Positions 45,701-57,957 are shown, numbered from the stretch's first letter. The stretch is 64,000 nt of DNA from Corydoras sp. C115 (GCA_019802505.1 JAFMOC010000263.1:62001-126000); one strand, 5' to 3'. A program made the numbers and translations. The notes: generated by a model from the sequence alone, not told the origin.

Positions 45701-45957
45701 AACCAACAGATATCTGCACCAGACCATGCTGGAGTCCCTGAGTCCCGCCGACTACAGGTACACCACACTGGAGGACACTAAAGAGGTAAACTTCTGAAAA
45801 TCTATAGGAAGGTTATATTTAGAGCTGCACAATGATATGTGGAGGTTAACAAGCCGATCTTTTTCAGTTCATCAGATGTAACCGACGTCCCGGCCTGAGT
45901 ATGGAGGACGCTCTGGAGGAGGTCCTGCAGGAGATGAGGGATTATCATTTTATCTGA
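40096..45957 (+). CDS. homologue of human C19orf44 (DUF4614 family), function unknown
   Basis: Eight exons join in frame: 40096-40200, 41906-42394, 43429-43699, 44708-44784, 44865-45291, 45397-45486, 45619-45785 and 45868-45957, giving 571 aa. The identity rests on the C-terminal third, where phrases match human C19orf44: DATVQTQDG, YVDSRPVVAQTISPEAVEAL, AYSPAVFALNDMLKQQL and IRCNRR followed by LSMEDALEEV. The middle is Ser/Asp/Glu-rich and probably disordered, with two SRFLKK repeats in the N-terminal part. The end of exon 2 is uncertain because the exon end is tandemly duplicated: donors CAG/GT at 42394 and 42409 are both in phase, and the next copy starts near 42455. Reading on past 42409 reaches an in-frame stop at 42455-42457, so splicing must occur before it. 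The gene is divergent from calreticulin and convergent with cherp, as in human for CALR3-C19orf44-CHERP. No molecular role is known to me. Confidence 0.9.
40362..40690 (-). mobile_element. SINE family A
   Basis: In C19orf44 intron 1; the head ends at AACCACCACTAAA rather than the usual CCGCCC. Confidence 0.88.
40998..41347 (+). mobile_element. SINE family A
   Basis: In C19orf44 intron 1. Target duplication TGTATATTTTCC on both sides, followed on the left by TGCC before the SINE head. Confidence 0.92.
41440..41690 (+). mobile_element. LINE-like fragment
   Basis: In C19orf44 intron 1. GGTGATTCCACCTCACCGAG and the frame around NSHSVAFATAKRWNDL correspond to the coding remnant at 63000-63150 on the other strand. 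Confidence 0.65.
42349..42536 (+). repeat. tandem duplication of a C19orf44 exon end
   Basis: About 81 bases at 42350-42430 recur at 42456-42536, offset 106, with one mismatch. A (TA)n tract fills the gap. The duplicated unit contains the coding sequence KEDMQRLLGGSCDSQ and two in-phase CAG/GT donors, so the second copy is a potential duplicate exon end inside intron 2. Confidence 0.9.
42634..42707. repeat. (TA)n(CA)n microsatellite
   Basis: TA run to about 42684, then CA. Confidence 0.95.
42782..43112 (+). mobile_element. SINE family A, slightly 5' truncated
   Basis: In C19orf44 intron 2. Starts at GGTGGCTTAGTGG. Confidence 0.9.
43788..44130 (-). mobile_element. SINE family A
   Basis: In C19orf44 intron 3. 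Shares the unusual head ACCACAAAGCCACCGTGCTG with the copy at 39247-39596. Confidence 0.9.
44209..44558 (+). mobile_element. SINE family A
   Basis: In C19orf44 intron 3, target duplication TTATTGGTTG. It faces the previous copy across about 78 bases, giving an inverted pair. Confidence 0.92.
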
Positions 45958-46088
45958 TGTTCTACATACGGTCTTTTTCTCGTTGCTGTACGACTAGAAC
46001 GCGAAGTGAGGAACTTTCCACGTTTCTCAGACAGCATGCGGGAGTTGAGCCAAAAGACCTCAGTAGCTCGGGTCATGTTTAAAACGTC

Positions 46089-46094
46089 TTTATT
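46089..46094 (-). terminator. candidate polyadenylation signal of cherp
   Basis: TTTATT on the + strand is AATAAA on the cherp strand, 200 bases past the cherp stop codon. It lies only about 130 bases beyond the C19orf44 stop on the other strand. The nearest + strand AATAAA is at 46505-46510, inside cherp, so the two 3' UTRs may overlap tail to tail. Confidence 0.4.
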
Positions 46095-46293
46095 ACTTTG
46101 TGCTGAGTAGGAAATCGCTGCTAAATACCATGGACTGCACTGCGCTCGATAAGGTGATCAAACTATATTATGACATTCAAATTACAGTGAAAAGAGCCGA
46201 GATCGAGATTCAAAACAAAGGTCACATCAACAAGGTAGGTGGGTGGGGGTGGGAGGGTCAGGTCTAAAAAAAAAAATTATAATAAGATCATGA

Positions 46294-49200
46294 TCATTCT
46301 GTAGTCGAGGCCTCTGGGGTGTCGTGATTCACTGAAAACAGAACAAAGAAAGAGATTACACACTGGGTTTACAGTTTCGGGCATTTCAGGTCAGAATCGT
46401 AGAGAACGTCATCCACAAAGAACCATAACGTTCTCATCTTTAGTGTCTTTAACATCATCCCAACAACAGAAACCTACCCAGCCATGTTCAAATAGAGACA
46501 TTCTAATAAACAGATAGCTGTGTATTACACAGAACAACAATTTAGACATTTTTTGTACAAGGAACCTCTTCAGGATGAATTAAGAGTGGTGCTACATCTG
46601 GCCCTCGGTACGTAACCATGTGCAGAACAAGCTGCTGGGTTTTAAAAGCAAGAGAAGGGAAATTAACTACAAATATCTATAATATCTGATCTGCAATACT
46701 CCACATCACTGATACCAGGAGTGAACAACAAGCCAATGTTCAATAGTGTACAGATGTAGGAGGGCGTGGTAGCTCAGTGGTTAGGGTCCTTGAGCAAGAC
46801 CCTTAAACCTCATTGCCCCAGGGATGCTGCATCAACCCTGTACTCACGTTGTAAGTCTGATAAAGGACCAAATGTAAACACAGTTGCACGAATTTTGCAA
46901 AATGTTCTGATATGTTAAATATTTCTGTTTAAAAGTGGATTTTCTTTACAGTGCAATAAACTAATTTTATATTTTAATCCAATTGCTGTGGGCCCGTATT
47001 TACTGACATTAAACTGGCAGCCGATATTATTTTTAAATAAAAATTTATATGAAGTGAATTGAGTGTCAGCGGCACGGTGTCTTAGTGGTTAGCACGTTCG
47101 CCTCTCAGTGCTAGGGATTCCCGGTTCGAATCCCCATCTGGGTGGAGTTTCCATGTTGTCTGCGTGGGTTTCCTCCGGGTTCTCCGGTTTCCTCCCACAG
47201 TCCAAAAACATGGATCAAGTCAATTCTCCAAATTGCCCCATATAGAGTGTGTGTCTGTGTGAGTGAGTGTGTACCCAGCAATAGATTGCCCCCCTGTCCT
47301 GGGTGTATGTGCCCAGCGCTCGAAACATTCTCCCCTGATTGGACATGGGGAACCCCACCGCGACCCTAATAGAGGATAAAGCGGAAGATAATAAATGAAT
47401 GAATGAATGAATGAATCGAGTGTCTTTACGGCTATAACCCTTCCATGTCTTGTGAATTTCCCCATTGTGGGACAAATAAAGGTTTATCTTATCTTATGTC
47501 GACTCGGTCGCATCACATTCCTCACTATAAGTCTTTATAAATCCCTTAATTAGGATCTCGGATGGAAACGTTTGCTGACGCCAGTGGGATTGAGAGTGAA
47601 TGAATGAACACACGCTCACCTTTCTCTCTGGCTTTCATCCGCGCAACAAAGTTGTAGCTCTTGTTCCGTCTGTAGTTCACGTACGGGTCGTCCAGGGCAA
47701 TCCCCACACCTTTATACTGATCCCATTTATCGCGCACGTCACCCCCCTTTATGGGATCCTGAATACCTTGCTCTTTCGCACCGAGACCTCCCAGACCGCT
47801 CCATCCTGCACAGAAGCCCATCGTTCACCGATGACGTTTACACTGAACATCAGATGAACATCTAATACAGATAAGCATTTACACAATCAGCTCATGAAAC
47901 ACTTACCCATCTTCATGAGCATCTGATGGCCCTTGTTCTCCTCCCCCAGCCTCTGATCTGGTATTTGAGGTTGAGGTGCGGCGCCTAAGCCGGAGGTGGA
48001 GCTACAGACAAACACGAAAACAGATGAAAGTATTTGGCAGTGTAAGTTTCATTTATCCACTAACATCTTAAACTCAAATCAAATCAGGTTTATTTGTCAC
48101 ATACGAAGATATACATGGTACAGCCAGCAGTGAAATTCTTTCCTGACTTCTCCACATAAAGTTAAAATTTGTTAAAGAGGATAAGAAAAATAGAATAAAG
48201 ATCAAATAAAAATAAAATAAAATTGAACTATGTATTTACACGGTGCAAATTGAATTTTAAAAAATAAGAGAACTGTACAAAATGACACTAAACTAAAATG
48301 GTCTTATAAGTTATAATCAAGGGCGGCACGGTGGCTTAGTGGTTAGCACTTTCGCCTCTCAGCACTAGGGATTCCTGGTTCGAATCCCCATCTGGGTGGA
48401 GTTTCCATGTTCTCCCCGTGTCCGCGTGGGTTTCCTCTGGGTTCTCCGGTTTCCTCCCACAGTCCAAAAATATGGACCAAGTCAATTGAGTTCTCCAAAT
48501 TGCCCCATATAGAGTGTGTGTGAGTGAGTGTGTGTCCAGTGATAGATTGCCCCCCTGTCCTGGGTGTATCTGCCCAGCGCCCGAAACATTCTCCCCTGGA
48601 TGGGCATGGGGAACCCCACCGTTACCCTAATATAGGATAAAGCGGAAGATAATGAATGAATGAATGAATGTTATAATCAAAGTGAGATTTTTTAACTGAT
48701 TCATGTAAATTCAGTAAAAGTATAAAGGTTGGGGGGGGGGGGAAACCAAATCATGCTGTACTTACGGTGGTGTGGGACTGCGGGACTTCGCAGGTGGTCG
48801 CTTCCGGTCGGGTGAGCGCGATCTGGAGCGCGACCTGGAACGACTTCTGGATCTCGATCGGGACCGGCTCCTGCTCCTGGAAACGAGCACGCAAACACAA
48901 AAGAGCGTCATCCTCCGTCCACGCGTTTCCAATCTCGGCTGGCTGTGCAGATAAGCGTGGCGGTGGTACCTAGAGCGGGACCGGGAGTAGGAGCGGGATC
49001 GAGAGCGGGACCTGGAAGATCTGGAGCGAGATGATTTGGAAGACGGGGAGCTGGAGCGCGACGACGACCTGCCTCGACTGCGCGAGCGGCTTCTGGAGCG
49101 ACTCCCCCGTGTGCTGCAAAAACATTCTGCTTAACCAAGTCCGCTTACTCGTTTATTTAAATGTGAAACCTCCGTCTGCACGTGACGACGAGGCGGGGTG

Positions 49201-52200
49201 TCCGTGTAAGTGCAGACGCACCTGTTGCGTTTCTCTTGATCTTTTTTCCGCCTCGCGCGCATCTTTGCTCTGAAGAACTCGTACAGGCCGTTCTGCTCCC
49301 AGCCCTCGCTACAGTGCGAACAGAAAGCAGATGAATCTCAGCATCAGACTTTAAATTTTTCACGGACAAAGCTTCTGGGACGGCTACACATTACACAACA
49401 TCCCACTTGGTTTGACTGACTCAGTGCTACACTGTATGTACTGTAGCACACCTGTTCCGGGGTCTGTCGTGGGAAGGCGGACTGTAAAAAGCTTCGACGG
49501 CAGCCAGTAGACGTTCGCTAGGTGGCATTGGGGGAGGCAGCCTAATGTCTTTTGAGTCCAGAGCCTTATAATCACTATCTTCTAACTGCACACAAAAACA
49601 AAACATACAGCTTAAAGGTCTGATTTTATTAACGTGTTTTATTATTGTTTAAGTGTAACAAAAAAATTTAATAATAATAATAATAATTATTAGGGGTGAG
49701 CTGCAATATTCGCTGATTCGACGATTCGATTCGGAGAACCGTAGTCGACTACGAACCTCATAGTCGAATGTACCATTTTGACCACATGGGGGCGCCCATG
49801 GCTGCTGCTAAGCATTAGTTTTTACATGAAATGTCTTTGTTTTCGTTTTATATATATATAGCTTTTTGTCAAATAAAATCATCCTAATTTCTGTTAATAT
49901 TTTTTTAAATGATGTGTGCGCTTTAACAATAGGCTACACATTAATAAAGCAAGTAAAATATACAAAAAAAAAATTTTTTTCAAACCACGCTTATAGCGCC
50001 ATCTTGTGGTGAAATTTTAACTGATTCGACTATCAGTCGACTATAGGGAAAATATGACGAATCAGATTCGACTACGAAAATCCTTAGTTGAAGACACCCC
50101 TAATAATAATAATAATAATAATAACAACAACTCACCTTCACCAGAGGGGCCATTAATCCTGCAGGCAGGTCAAAGTAAGGAACATTGGGGACCAGACTTG
50201 GGTCCTCCTGAGTCACATGGGTGGGAGTTTGGCGTCTGATAGGGTGCGACTGGCCGTTAAAGCCGTGTGGCGGGGGACCAAAATCCGGGTGCTGGTTTCC
50301 AGCCCAGGGAGGATGTTCAGTCATAGCTGGAGGAGGAATCCTCTGATTTGGGTGATGGGGTGGCCCATGCGGACCCATATCTGTGAAAAAAAAACAACAA
50401 GTATTCAGGTTTAGTTTGGACAACCTCCAGGTTAATGACACATCAGGAGTGAGAAAGACGCCGGCATACCTCCAGGGAAGTCCCCCTGTGGGTAGTCGAA
50501 GTGATGTGGCGGGAAAGGGGGCCGATCGAAGTGATGCCGGGGTGGGAAGTCGTCCTGCATGTAGCGCGGGGGGAAGCGGGGGTTGAAGTTGTGTGGCGGA
50601 GGGGGCTGGTTGAAGGGGGGCGGCTGCTGGTGTGGCGGGAACGGACCTCTGAAGTGCGGCGGGCGCTGCATCCGGAATGGCGGTTCTCTCTGGTTCCAAG
50701 GCGGCTGATCGGGCTGATTGCTCCAGGGCGGCTGATCGAACTGTCCGCTCCAGGAGGGCGGAGGCTCGTTCTGCCCTCCCCACGGACCCCCGGGACCTCC
50801 ATCTCGTGGGCTATTCCAGGGTTCCCGCTCATTCCACATACCTTCATGGCTGTTCCATGGAGGGCAGGGAGGGGGTCCTTGGCTTGGATCGAAAGGTGGC
50901 TAGGAACAGAAGCAGGGGGATTAGGAGGCGCATACAGTTTGTGCAAAATGGTGATTAAATAATTCCTAATGTAAAAAAAAGCCACTCACCGGATGCTGTG
51001 GACTCCAGCCTGGCATACCGTGCTGAGCTTCAAACCAACCAGGCTTCCCGGAGGGACCGTCAGAGGGTGGAGGATTGGAGTCGGGCCTTGGTTGAGCACC
51101 GTCGTAATCACCTGGAGGTGGACCGGTCATTGGAGGCTTCACATCTATGCAAACAGAACAGTACAACGCAAACGCTCAGTTACGGCTGCATTCACATCGC
51201 ACATAATAGATCAGACTATAAATTAAAAGTAAGTCTATCCACATACAAATAATTAATTCTACAGACACACTACAGCAGGATCGACTGACCGGGCTGAGCA
51301 GGAATGGCCGGCTGGCTCCCGACATTCTTTTCGGGTTCCGACAGAGGTAACTGGCCGACTGCAGCCGCCCCGGGTGCCACGGCGACGCTCTGCTGCTTCA
51401 CGTTGGCAATATAATCGTCGTGCTGAGACTTTAAGGTCTGCATTTGCTGCTGGAAAGAAATCTGCACCGGCTGCACAACAATCGCATACTCCGTGATCAG
51501 AGACGCCTACAGGTCACAAAGACACAGGACATACAGTACAGACTCATCACGGCTGTCTAAAAAGAGCAAACCCATATTTGTTTTTGACCAATCCAACGAA
51601 GAAAACATTGACATATATTAAATATATTTTATCGTCACTATGTCTTTGACATCATAACCTGAACTAAAGGAATGAGATCCATCGTTTAAATATTTGAACC
51701 GAGACGCCGCACCTGATACTGTCCCAGTCCCAGCGCCGGACTCTGAAGCTGCTGGATGGTCACGTCATCAAAGTAACCATTTTTCTCCCACAATTGTAGT
51801 AACTGTGCACAGAAACCAAGCGAATGATGTTAATACAACTCCTTTAAACTATGGTAAAGTCTGATTAGATTTTGACCATCATGGTCTGAACTAGCCGCCG
51901 CTTCGCAGTGACCGAAGACATTGCATGGCTGAACATACCCGTGTGATTTTCTGCTGCTTGTCTTCCTCCACAGCCAGGAAGCTGGTACAGTAAATGGGCA
52001 CCACGACCTTCTGCAGGGCAGCCAGGAGATCTTTCTGGTTCTTTCTCTGGCTGTGAGGACATGATTACATAATAAAACAGAATTAAAGTTAATATAAATT
52101 TAATTAATATAAACATGGCTGTTTCTTTTCGACCTTATTTTAAACTTATGGAACAAAAGTAAAAGCACGCATCTAGAAACGTATATTAGTTACACTATAC

Positions 52201-55200
52201 AGTAATTATTTATTTATTTACTACATCAACAGAGTAGTACAGAATTTATTCAAATAAATTGAGCGCAGGCTTTGTGGTTTAGCACGTTCTCCTCTCAGCA
52301 TTAGGGATTCCCGGTTCGAATCCCCATCTGGGTGGAGTTTCCATGTTCTCCCCGTGTCGGCGTGGGTTTCCTCCAGGTTCTCCGGTTTCCTCCCACAGTC
52401 CAAAAACATGGATCAAGTCAATTGAGTTCTCCAAATTGCCCCATATAGAGTGTGTCTGTGTGAGTGAGTGTGTGCGTGCCCAGCGATGGATTGGCGCCCT
52501 GTCCTGGGTTTATCTGCCCGGCACCCGAAACGTTCTCCCCTGGATGGGCATGGGGAACCCCACCACGACCCTAATAGAGGATAAAGCGGAAGATAATGAA
52601 TGAATGAATGAATAAATTGAGCGCAACTATTTATGGTGAGATATAATTGACGGAAAGAAATCATTATAAGACTGAGCAGTAAACAATACTGAATATAACA
52701 GAGCAGAAAAAAAACATATATTCTCTTAACCAATTTACAAATTATTAATTTAATTTAATTTTAAAAAAAGTCTCTGAATCGTAAATGATTATACCAGTGA
52801 TGCAGGACATCGTTCATGAGATAAATGAGGTGCAGGCGCAGTTCAAAGTGGGCCGTCTCTACGGTGATGCGGTTGCGCAGGTGGAGAGTCATCAGTTCAC
52901 AGTGCTGTGGGCTCTTGGCATTATTAAACATCCAGTTCTTGCCAGCCTGGACAAAGACGCATGACCGGTTACATTCAGTTGATCGTGACCGAGCGCGTTG
53001 TTGACCTCAGGAAGGAAACACTTACAGAGATGGCATCCTTAGTGCAGGTGTCGATGATCGGCTGGAGGAGGTTATCAAACTCGGTCATGTCCAGTTGCGT
53101 TTCCCCGAGCAGTTTCTGGATCTGCTGCTCCTCGGCGTGCGTTACAGCGGCATTCACCTGCTCCTTAAACACAGCAAAATGGAAACTCAGTACGCTTCAC
53201 AGAGACGGGGGTCCGAAAGCTAAATTCAACAGATACAGCTCCATGAGAATCTACTCCAGGTGGTATGACGAGAAGAACCCCGGTTCTCCCAGTGAGGGGG
53301 GTTTGTTGCACTCATTATAGAGCATCTTAAACTCCGATTCATAATGAGAATAGACAAACTGCTTGTGGAAAGTTTATAACAGTGAGGCCACACTTTGCAC
53401 TCGGCTACAACACAGATTTAAAAGTTATTATATTGATGATATAATTAAATTTTGTTTAAAATTTTTTAGACATAAAATTCATTTATTCATCTTCCACTTT
53501 ATCCTCTATTAGGGTCGCGGTGGGGTTCCCCATGCCCATCCAGGGGAGAACGTCTCGGGCGCCGGGCAGATACACCCAGGAGAGGGCGCCAACCTATCGC
53601 TGGGCACACACTCACTCACACAAACATACTCTATATGGGGCAATTTGGAGAACTCAATTGACTTGATCCATGTTTTTGGACTGTGGGAGGAAACCGGAGA
53701 ACCCGGAGGAAACCCACGCGGACACGGGGAGAACATGGAAACTCCGCCCAGATGGGGATTCGAACCGGGAATCCCTAGCGCTGAGAGGCGAACGTGCTAA
53801 CCACTAAGCCGCCGTGCCGCCCAGACAAAAAATTGTCTGACTAAATAATCTAAATGTACCATTTAATTTAAATTTTGGGCCAAATAGCCCAATGTTGCTT
53901 CACCCAAACTATGATCCAGCAACTTCTTCTACATTTACATTACATTCGGTCATTTATTGGACGCTTTTATCCAAAGCGACTAACAAGATGAACACAGGGT
54001 TCATCACAACATCCCTGGAGCAATGAGGGTTAAGGGCCTTGCTCAAGGACCCACATTGGTAACTTCAGTGGACCTGGGATTTGAACCCCAACCTTCAGAT
54101 TGACAGCCCAACACCCTAACCACCGAGCTACCACGCCCACAGTGCGTGACAATCTGCAGTGACAATCTCCTGGTTTGGCTTTCTCAGTTTAGTAAGTATA
54201 AATGTTATAATCGGCTTCAGAGTCAAGAAATTATAAAGCAATTAGACGCGACCTGTCTGAGACTGTGCATATTCTGCTCCTGCTGCTGTAGATTCCACTG
54301 ACTCTGCTGGATGAGCTCATCTACAGACGGAGTGCTGGGAGGAATCGGAGGAGGCGGAAGCATAGTCATCGAGGGAGGAAGGTCCGGAGCTTCTTTACCC
54401 GCTGACTTACAAACCACTGTAATGTTAAAGACCACAGATTAACGTGAAAGAAAAAAAAAACAATCAAACCATCAAAATATCATTATTTTTTTTTTTTATA
54501 GAGGCTCGTTTCATGAGCCAACAGAAAATATACAAAGAGAACATAAGGTGGAAAGAAGGAAAATGACTTTGTTGAATCGTATTCAAAAGCAAAGCCATTC
54601 AGTGGGACTCTGAACATGCAATGGGATTCAAACATGCTATTTAAGTACATCATTTCTGACCCTGCGAAAGGAGCCCATGAAGGCTCCGGCAACAGATCGA
54701 TAACAGAAAATAAACGACAATGAATAAAAAGAGAAACTGTCAAAAGACTCGTAGTCTTAGAGTTCGGTTTTAAACTGGATTTTGTTTCTCTCAAAAACAG
54801 AGTTTTATTACAGCATTGCAAACAGAACAGATCGTAAAAACCCTAAAAAAAACAAAAACAGGTGTATAATACAGCCCACTACAAACTCAATAAGGAATAG
54901 TCGATGATGCAGTAGCACTTGACACCAGGCAAAGTGCAACGTTTATAAAAAAATTAAAATAAATCAACTGTTTGTTCAGGCCGTAAATACCTTCCATTTT
55001 ATATTCATCGTCATGAGATGTTGGATCTAAGAGGAAAACATAAGGCCTTAGACACAAAGAGGCACGATATCACACCAGTCCTGAGGCGCTGCTCACACAC
55101 ACACTGCATACGTACGCTGCTGCTGCTGCTCAATCGCAAGCTTGAACTTGTAGTAGCCAAAGAAGTCGCCTCCGAAGAGAAAAGAGAACTTCGGATTATC

Positions 55201-57448
55201 CTTCTGCTTCTCCATGGTCATCCTTTCGAACTCTGGCCCATTCCGGGCCACGAACTGCGCCAGTTTATCGATGACATTGCGAAGTTCTTGGTCTGTCAGA
55301 ACACAAAACAAACGGTCATGAGTCTCCTCTTCTATGCACAATGATTTGCTATCAATCTGTAACTTGTGCTGAAGATCTGTAATAATCTACTGAACTGATC
55401 ATTTTATATTGATCTATTATTATCGTTGTTATTAATGTTCCCGCGAGATTTATCTTTTTTTTTTTTTTTGGACCGTGCTTTTATATTTGAAGTGTGTATG
55501 ATTTTGATAGGAACATTTTTTTCCAAGTTTATTTTTCTAAAACGGCCCACGAGCAAAGAAAACTGAATGTTGTAATTTGTTACTTTTACTTTTGTGGAAA
55601 AGAGTTTTTGCGTGTTCAGAGTTCAGGGATATTTTTATAGAGAGCAAAGTATATTAAGTTCTATAAAGTTTAAGTTTATTGTGGAACAATATTCCTGTCT
55701 GTTTTAATTTTAGTGTATTCAGTAAATGTTTACACTGTTCCGCCTACGACCGAAAGTGGGTTTTGAGTTTTGGTCCCCTGGTGCACTTGGGTTTGACACC
55801 CCCGCTTTAGGGGATCAGTGTGCTGCCTGGTTGGTAAAAAAAATAAAAAAAAGCCCAGTGTATGTTCAAAATTTTTTTTTTAGTTTAACTATTTCAGATC
55901 ATTTGTGGCACAGCTTTAAGGAAAACTTTGGAAATCACTGAGTTATAAGATGTTAGTAAGATGTGAAAGGAAGGCATCTGTCTAAAAACATCTGGATGTA
56001 TAGTACATTTACATTACATTCGGTCATTTAGCGAACACTTTTACCCAAAGCGACTTACAAGGTGAGCACAGAGTTAATCACAACATCCCTGGAACAATGA
56101 GAGTTAAGGGCCTCACTCAAGGACCCACAATGGTAACTTCAGTGGACCTGGGATTTGAACCCCTGACCTTCAGATTGATTGTCATTAAGACTTTAATAAA
56201 GAGGGGGGATAGGCAGGTTGATAAAAACGAGCATTAAGAGATCAAATCAAGACAATTAATACAATCTCTATGAAGATATGCTACAAGTTGGGGCCAAAAG
56301 TCAGAAGTGTGTGTGTGTGTGATAGTGTGTGTGTGTGTGTGGCAGCAGGAGCTCTGTGCTCTGTGTGTACGTATGGGTCAGATGAGCCTCACACTGACGT
56401 CATAATTGCTCACGTATTTTTTACACCCGAATGATAAAACACTGTATTATTTTGGAATTACGTTAGTGTGGATGTTCTGCCGTTCAGTCCACAGAACCCT
56501 GCAGAACAGGGATTTGAACCCCCCACCTTCAGATTGATAGCCCAACACCCTAAATGTAAACATATATAAAGATTGTCATTGAGACTTTAATAAAGGAAAC
56601 AAAAGGCAGCATTAAGAGATCAAATTAAGAAAATTAATACAATCTCTACGAAGATATGCTACAAGTTGGGGCCAAAAGTCAGAAGTGTGTGTGTGTGTGT
56701 GTGTGTGTAGTGGGGGCAGCAGGAGCTCTGGGCTCTGTGTGCACGGATGGGTCAGATGAGCATCACACTGAAGTCATAATTGCTCATGTTTATTTTACAC
56801 CTGAAGTGGTAGCTCAGTGGTTAGGGTTTGGGCTTTCAATCTGAAGGTCGGGGGTTCAAATCCCAGGTCCACTGAAGTTACCAATGTGGGTCCTTGAGTG
56901 AGGCCCTTAACTCTCATTGCTCCAGGGATGTTGTGATAAACCCTGTGCTCACCTTGTAAGTCGCTTTGGATAAAAGCGTCCAATAAATGACCGAATTTAA
57001 ATGTAAATCATTAATTCATTCATTATCTCCCGCTTTTATCCTCTATTAGGGTCGCGGTGGGGTTCCCCATGCCCATCCAGGGGAGAACGTCTTGGGCGCT
57101 GGGCAGATACACCCAGGACAGGGCGCCAATCTATCGCTGGACACACACTCACTCACACACACACAGACACACTCTATATGGGGCAATTTGGAGAACTCAA
57201 TTGACCTTGATCCATGTTTTTGGACTGTGGGAGTAAACCGGAGAACCCGGAGGAAACCCACGCAGACACGGGGAGAACATGGAAACTCCAACCAGATGGG
57301 GATTCGAACCGGGAATCCCTAGTGCTGAGAGGAGAACATGCTAAACCACTAAGCCACCGTGCCGCCCTAAATGTAATCAAATCAAGAAAATTAATACAAG
57401 ATATGCTACAAGTTGGGGCCAAAAGTCATAAGTGTGTGTGTGTGAGTT

Positions 57449-57505
<57 letters not shown>

Positions 57506-57957
57506 TGGGGGGGGGGCAGCAGGAGCTCTGGGCTCTGTGTGCACGGATGGGTCACGCTGACGTCATAATTGCTCACGTTTATCTGTACACCCGTAGGATA
57601 AAGCACCGCGATTTTGTTGTAATGACGTTGTTGTGGATGTTCTGCAGCTCGCAAACGAACACAGAACCCTGCAGAACGGTTCCACCGCGATTCCACTCAG
57701 CCTGCACTGTGCTAAGCTAATGCTAACCATGTTGGAAGCGCGAGCCCGTTGAACACATTTATTTAAAGCGATGTCGGATCGAACGCTCGCCTGTCGCGAC
57801 TCGTCGCGTCGTGAAGGTCGTTTGAATTCGAGATCGTCGGATAGAAAATCGATCAGCGAAAAAAAAAATAAAGAAAGAGTCGCTGCGCAGTCTGAATGTG
57901 CTAACACGGCTAGCCGCGCGGCTAACAGTTACCTTCGGGGGGGGCGGAGATATCCAT
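46294..57957 (-). CDS. cherp: CHERP, SURP/CID/RS/G-patch RNA-processing protein
   Basis: CHERP is a nuclear U2 snRNP-associated splicing factor, first described through ER calcium release. Eighteen minus-strand exons give 899 aa (human 916): 57957-57933, 55292-55116, 54416-54253, 53163-53026, 52946-52795, 52050-51939, 51802-51713, 51506-51290, 51144-50990, 50899-50470, 50380-50136, 49585-49452, 49308-49222, 49113-48970, 48876-48766, 48001-47907, 47805-47620 and 46331-46294. SURP module residues 10-60 (DNPKFSFLFGGDFFGYYKFK). CID/RPR domain about 150-290, then a Gln/Pro-rich middle with WNxQ and PPFNQPPPP motifs. RS domain about 710-795, G-patch near the end (LGAKEQGIQDPI). The last 12 residues (VNHDTPEASTTE) come from a short exon with a strong acceptor and do not resemble the human end as I recall it, so that exon is less sure. 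Intron 1 is large and carries a triplicated segment. Confidence 0.96.
46764..46880 (+). mobile_element. SINE family B, internally deleted
   Basis: In the last cherp intron. GTGGTAGCTCAGTGGTTAGG is followed directly by the CTTGAGCAAGACCCTTAAAC segment; the B-box part is gone. Confidence 0.7.
47069..47414 (+). mobile_element. SINE family A
   Basis: In the last cherp intron. Flanks GAATTGAGTGTC and GAATCGAGTGTC are a target duplication with one change. Confidence 0.9.
48321..48669 (+). mobile_element. SINE family A
   Basis: In a cherp intron, target duplication GTTATAATCAA. Confidence 0.92.
49691..50102. mobile_element. non-autonomous hAT-type MITE, copy 2 (inverted)
   Basis: About 412 bases with the same termini (TAGGGGTG, CACCCCTA) and the same interior as the copy at 31909-32311, in the opposite orientation. 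It lies in the cherp intron between exons 49452-49585 and 50136-50380. The flanks are an ATT/AAT triplet repeat, so the target duplication cannot be defined exactly. Confidence 0.85.
52273..52608 (+). mobile_element. SINE family A, head missing
   Basis: In a cherp intron. Target duplication AATAAATTGAGCGCA on both sides. Confidence 0.92.
53477..53822 (-). mobile_element. SINE family A
   Basis: In a cherp intron. Flanks AGACATAAAAT and AGACAAAAAAT are a diverged target duplication. Confidence 0.9.
53932..54141 (-). mobile_element. SINE family B
   Basis: In a cherp intron. Full B-type copy ending in the CATTTACATTACATTCGGTC tail. Confidence 0.8.
56005..56180 (-). mobile_element. SINE family B, head missing
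   Basis: In cherp intron 1, directly next to the first copy of the triplicated segment. Confidence 0.78.
56177..56500 (-). repeat. cherp intron 1 repeated segment, copy 1
   Basis: Contains ATGCTACAAGTTGGGGCCAA, a GT run, GCAGCAGGAGCTCTGTGCTC and ACAGAACCCTGCAGAACAGG. Homologous to 56572-56800 and 57380-57690. Confidence 0.85.
56572..56800 (-). repeat. cherp intron 1 repeated segment, copy 2
   Basis: Same order of motifs as copy 1, with AGCAGGAGCTCTGGGCTCTG; it ends at the coding-like TTTATTTTACACCTGA before a family B SINE. Confidence 0.85.
56803..57009 (+). mobile_element. SINE family B
   Basis: In cherp intron 1. Complete copy: GGTAGCTCAGTGGTTAGGGT head, GGGTTCAAATCCC B-box, tail AAAAGCGTCCAATAAATGAC. 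Confidence 0.85.
57012..57366 (-). mobile_element. SINE family A
   Basis: In cherp intron 1. AAATGTAAATCA before and TAAATGTAATCA after suggest a diverged target duplication. Confidence 0.9.
57380..57690 (-). repeat. cherp intron 1 repeated segment, copy 3
   Basis: Nearest the cherp first exon, with a GT run of about 70 bases. It extends to GTGGATGTTCTGCAGCTCGC and CACAGAACCCTGCAGAACGG and is probably the original copy. Confidence 0.8.

Noticed and set aside
50443..50985. Alternative minus and plus frames over the cherp proline-rich exon
   Set aside because: They are shadows of the low-complexity cherp exon 50470-50899, whose own frame matches CHERP and splices in phase.
53961..54140. Possible regulatory element repeated near several genes
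   Set aside because: It is a family B SINE; the repetition is due to transposition.
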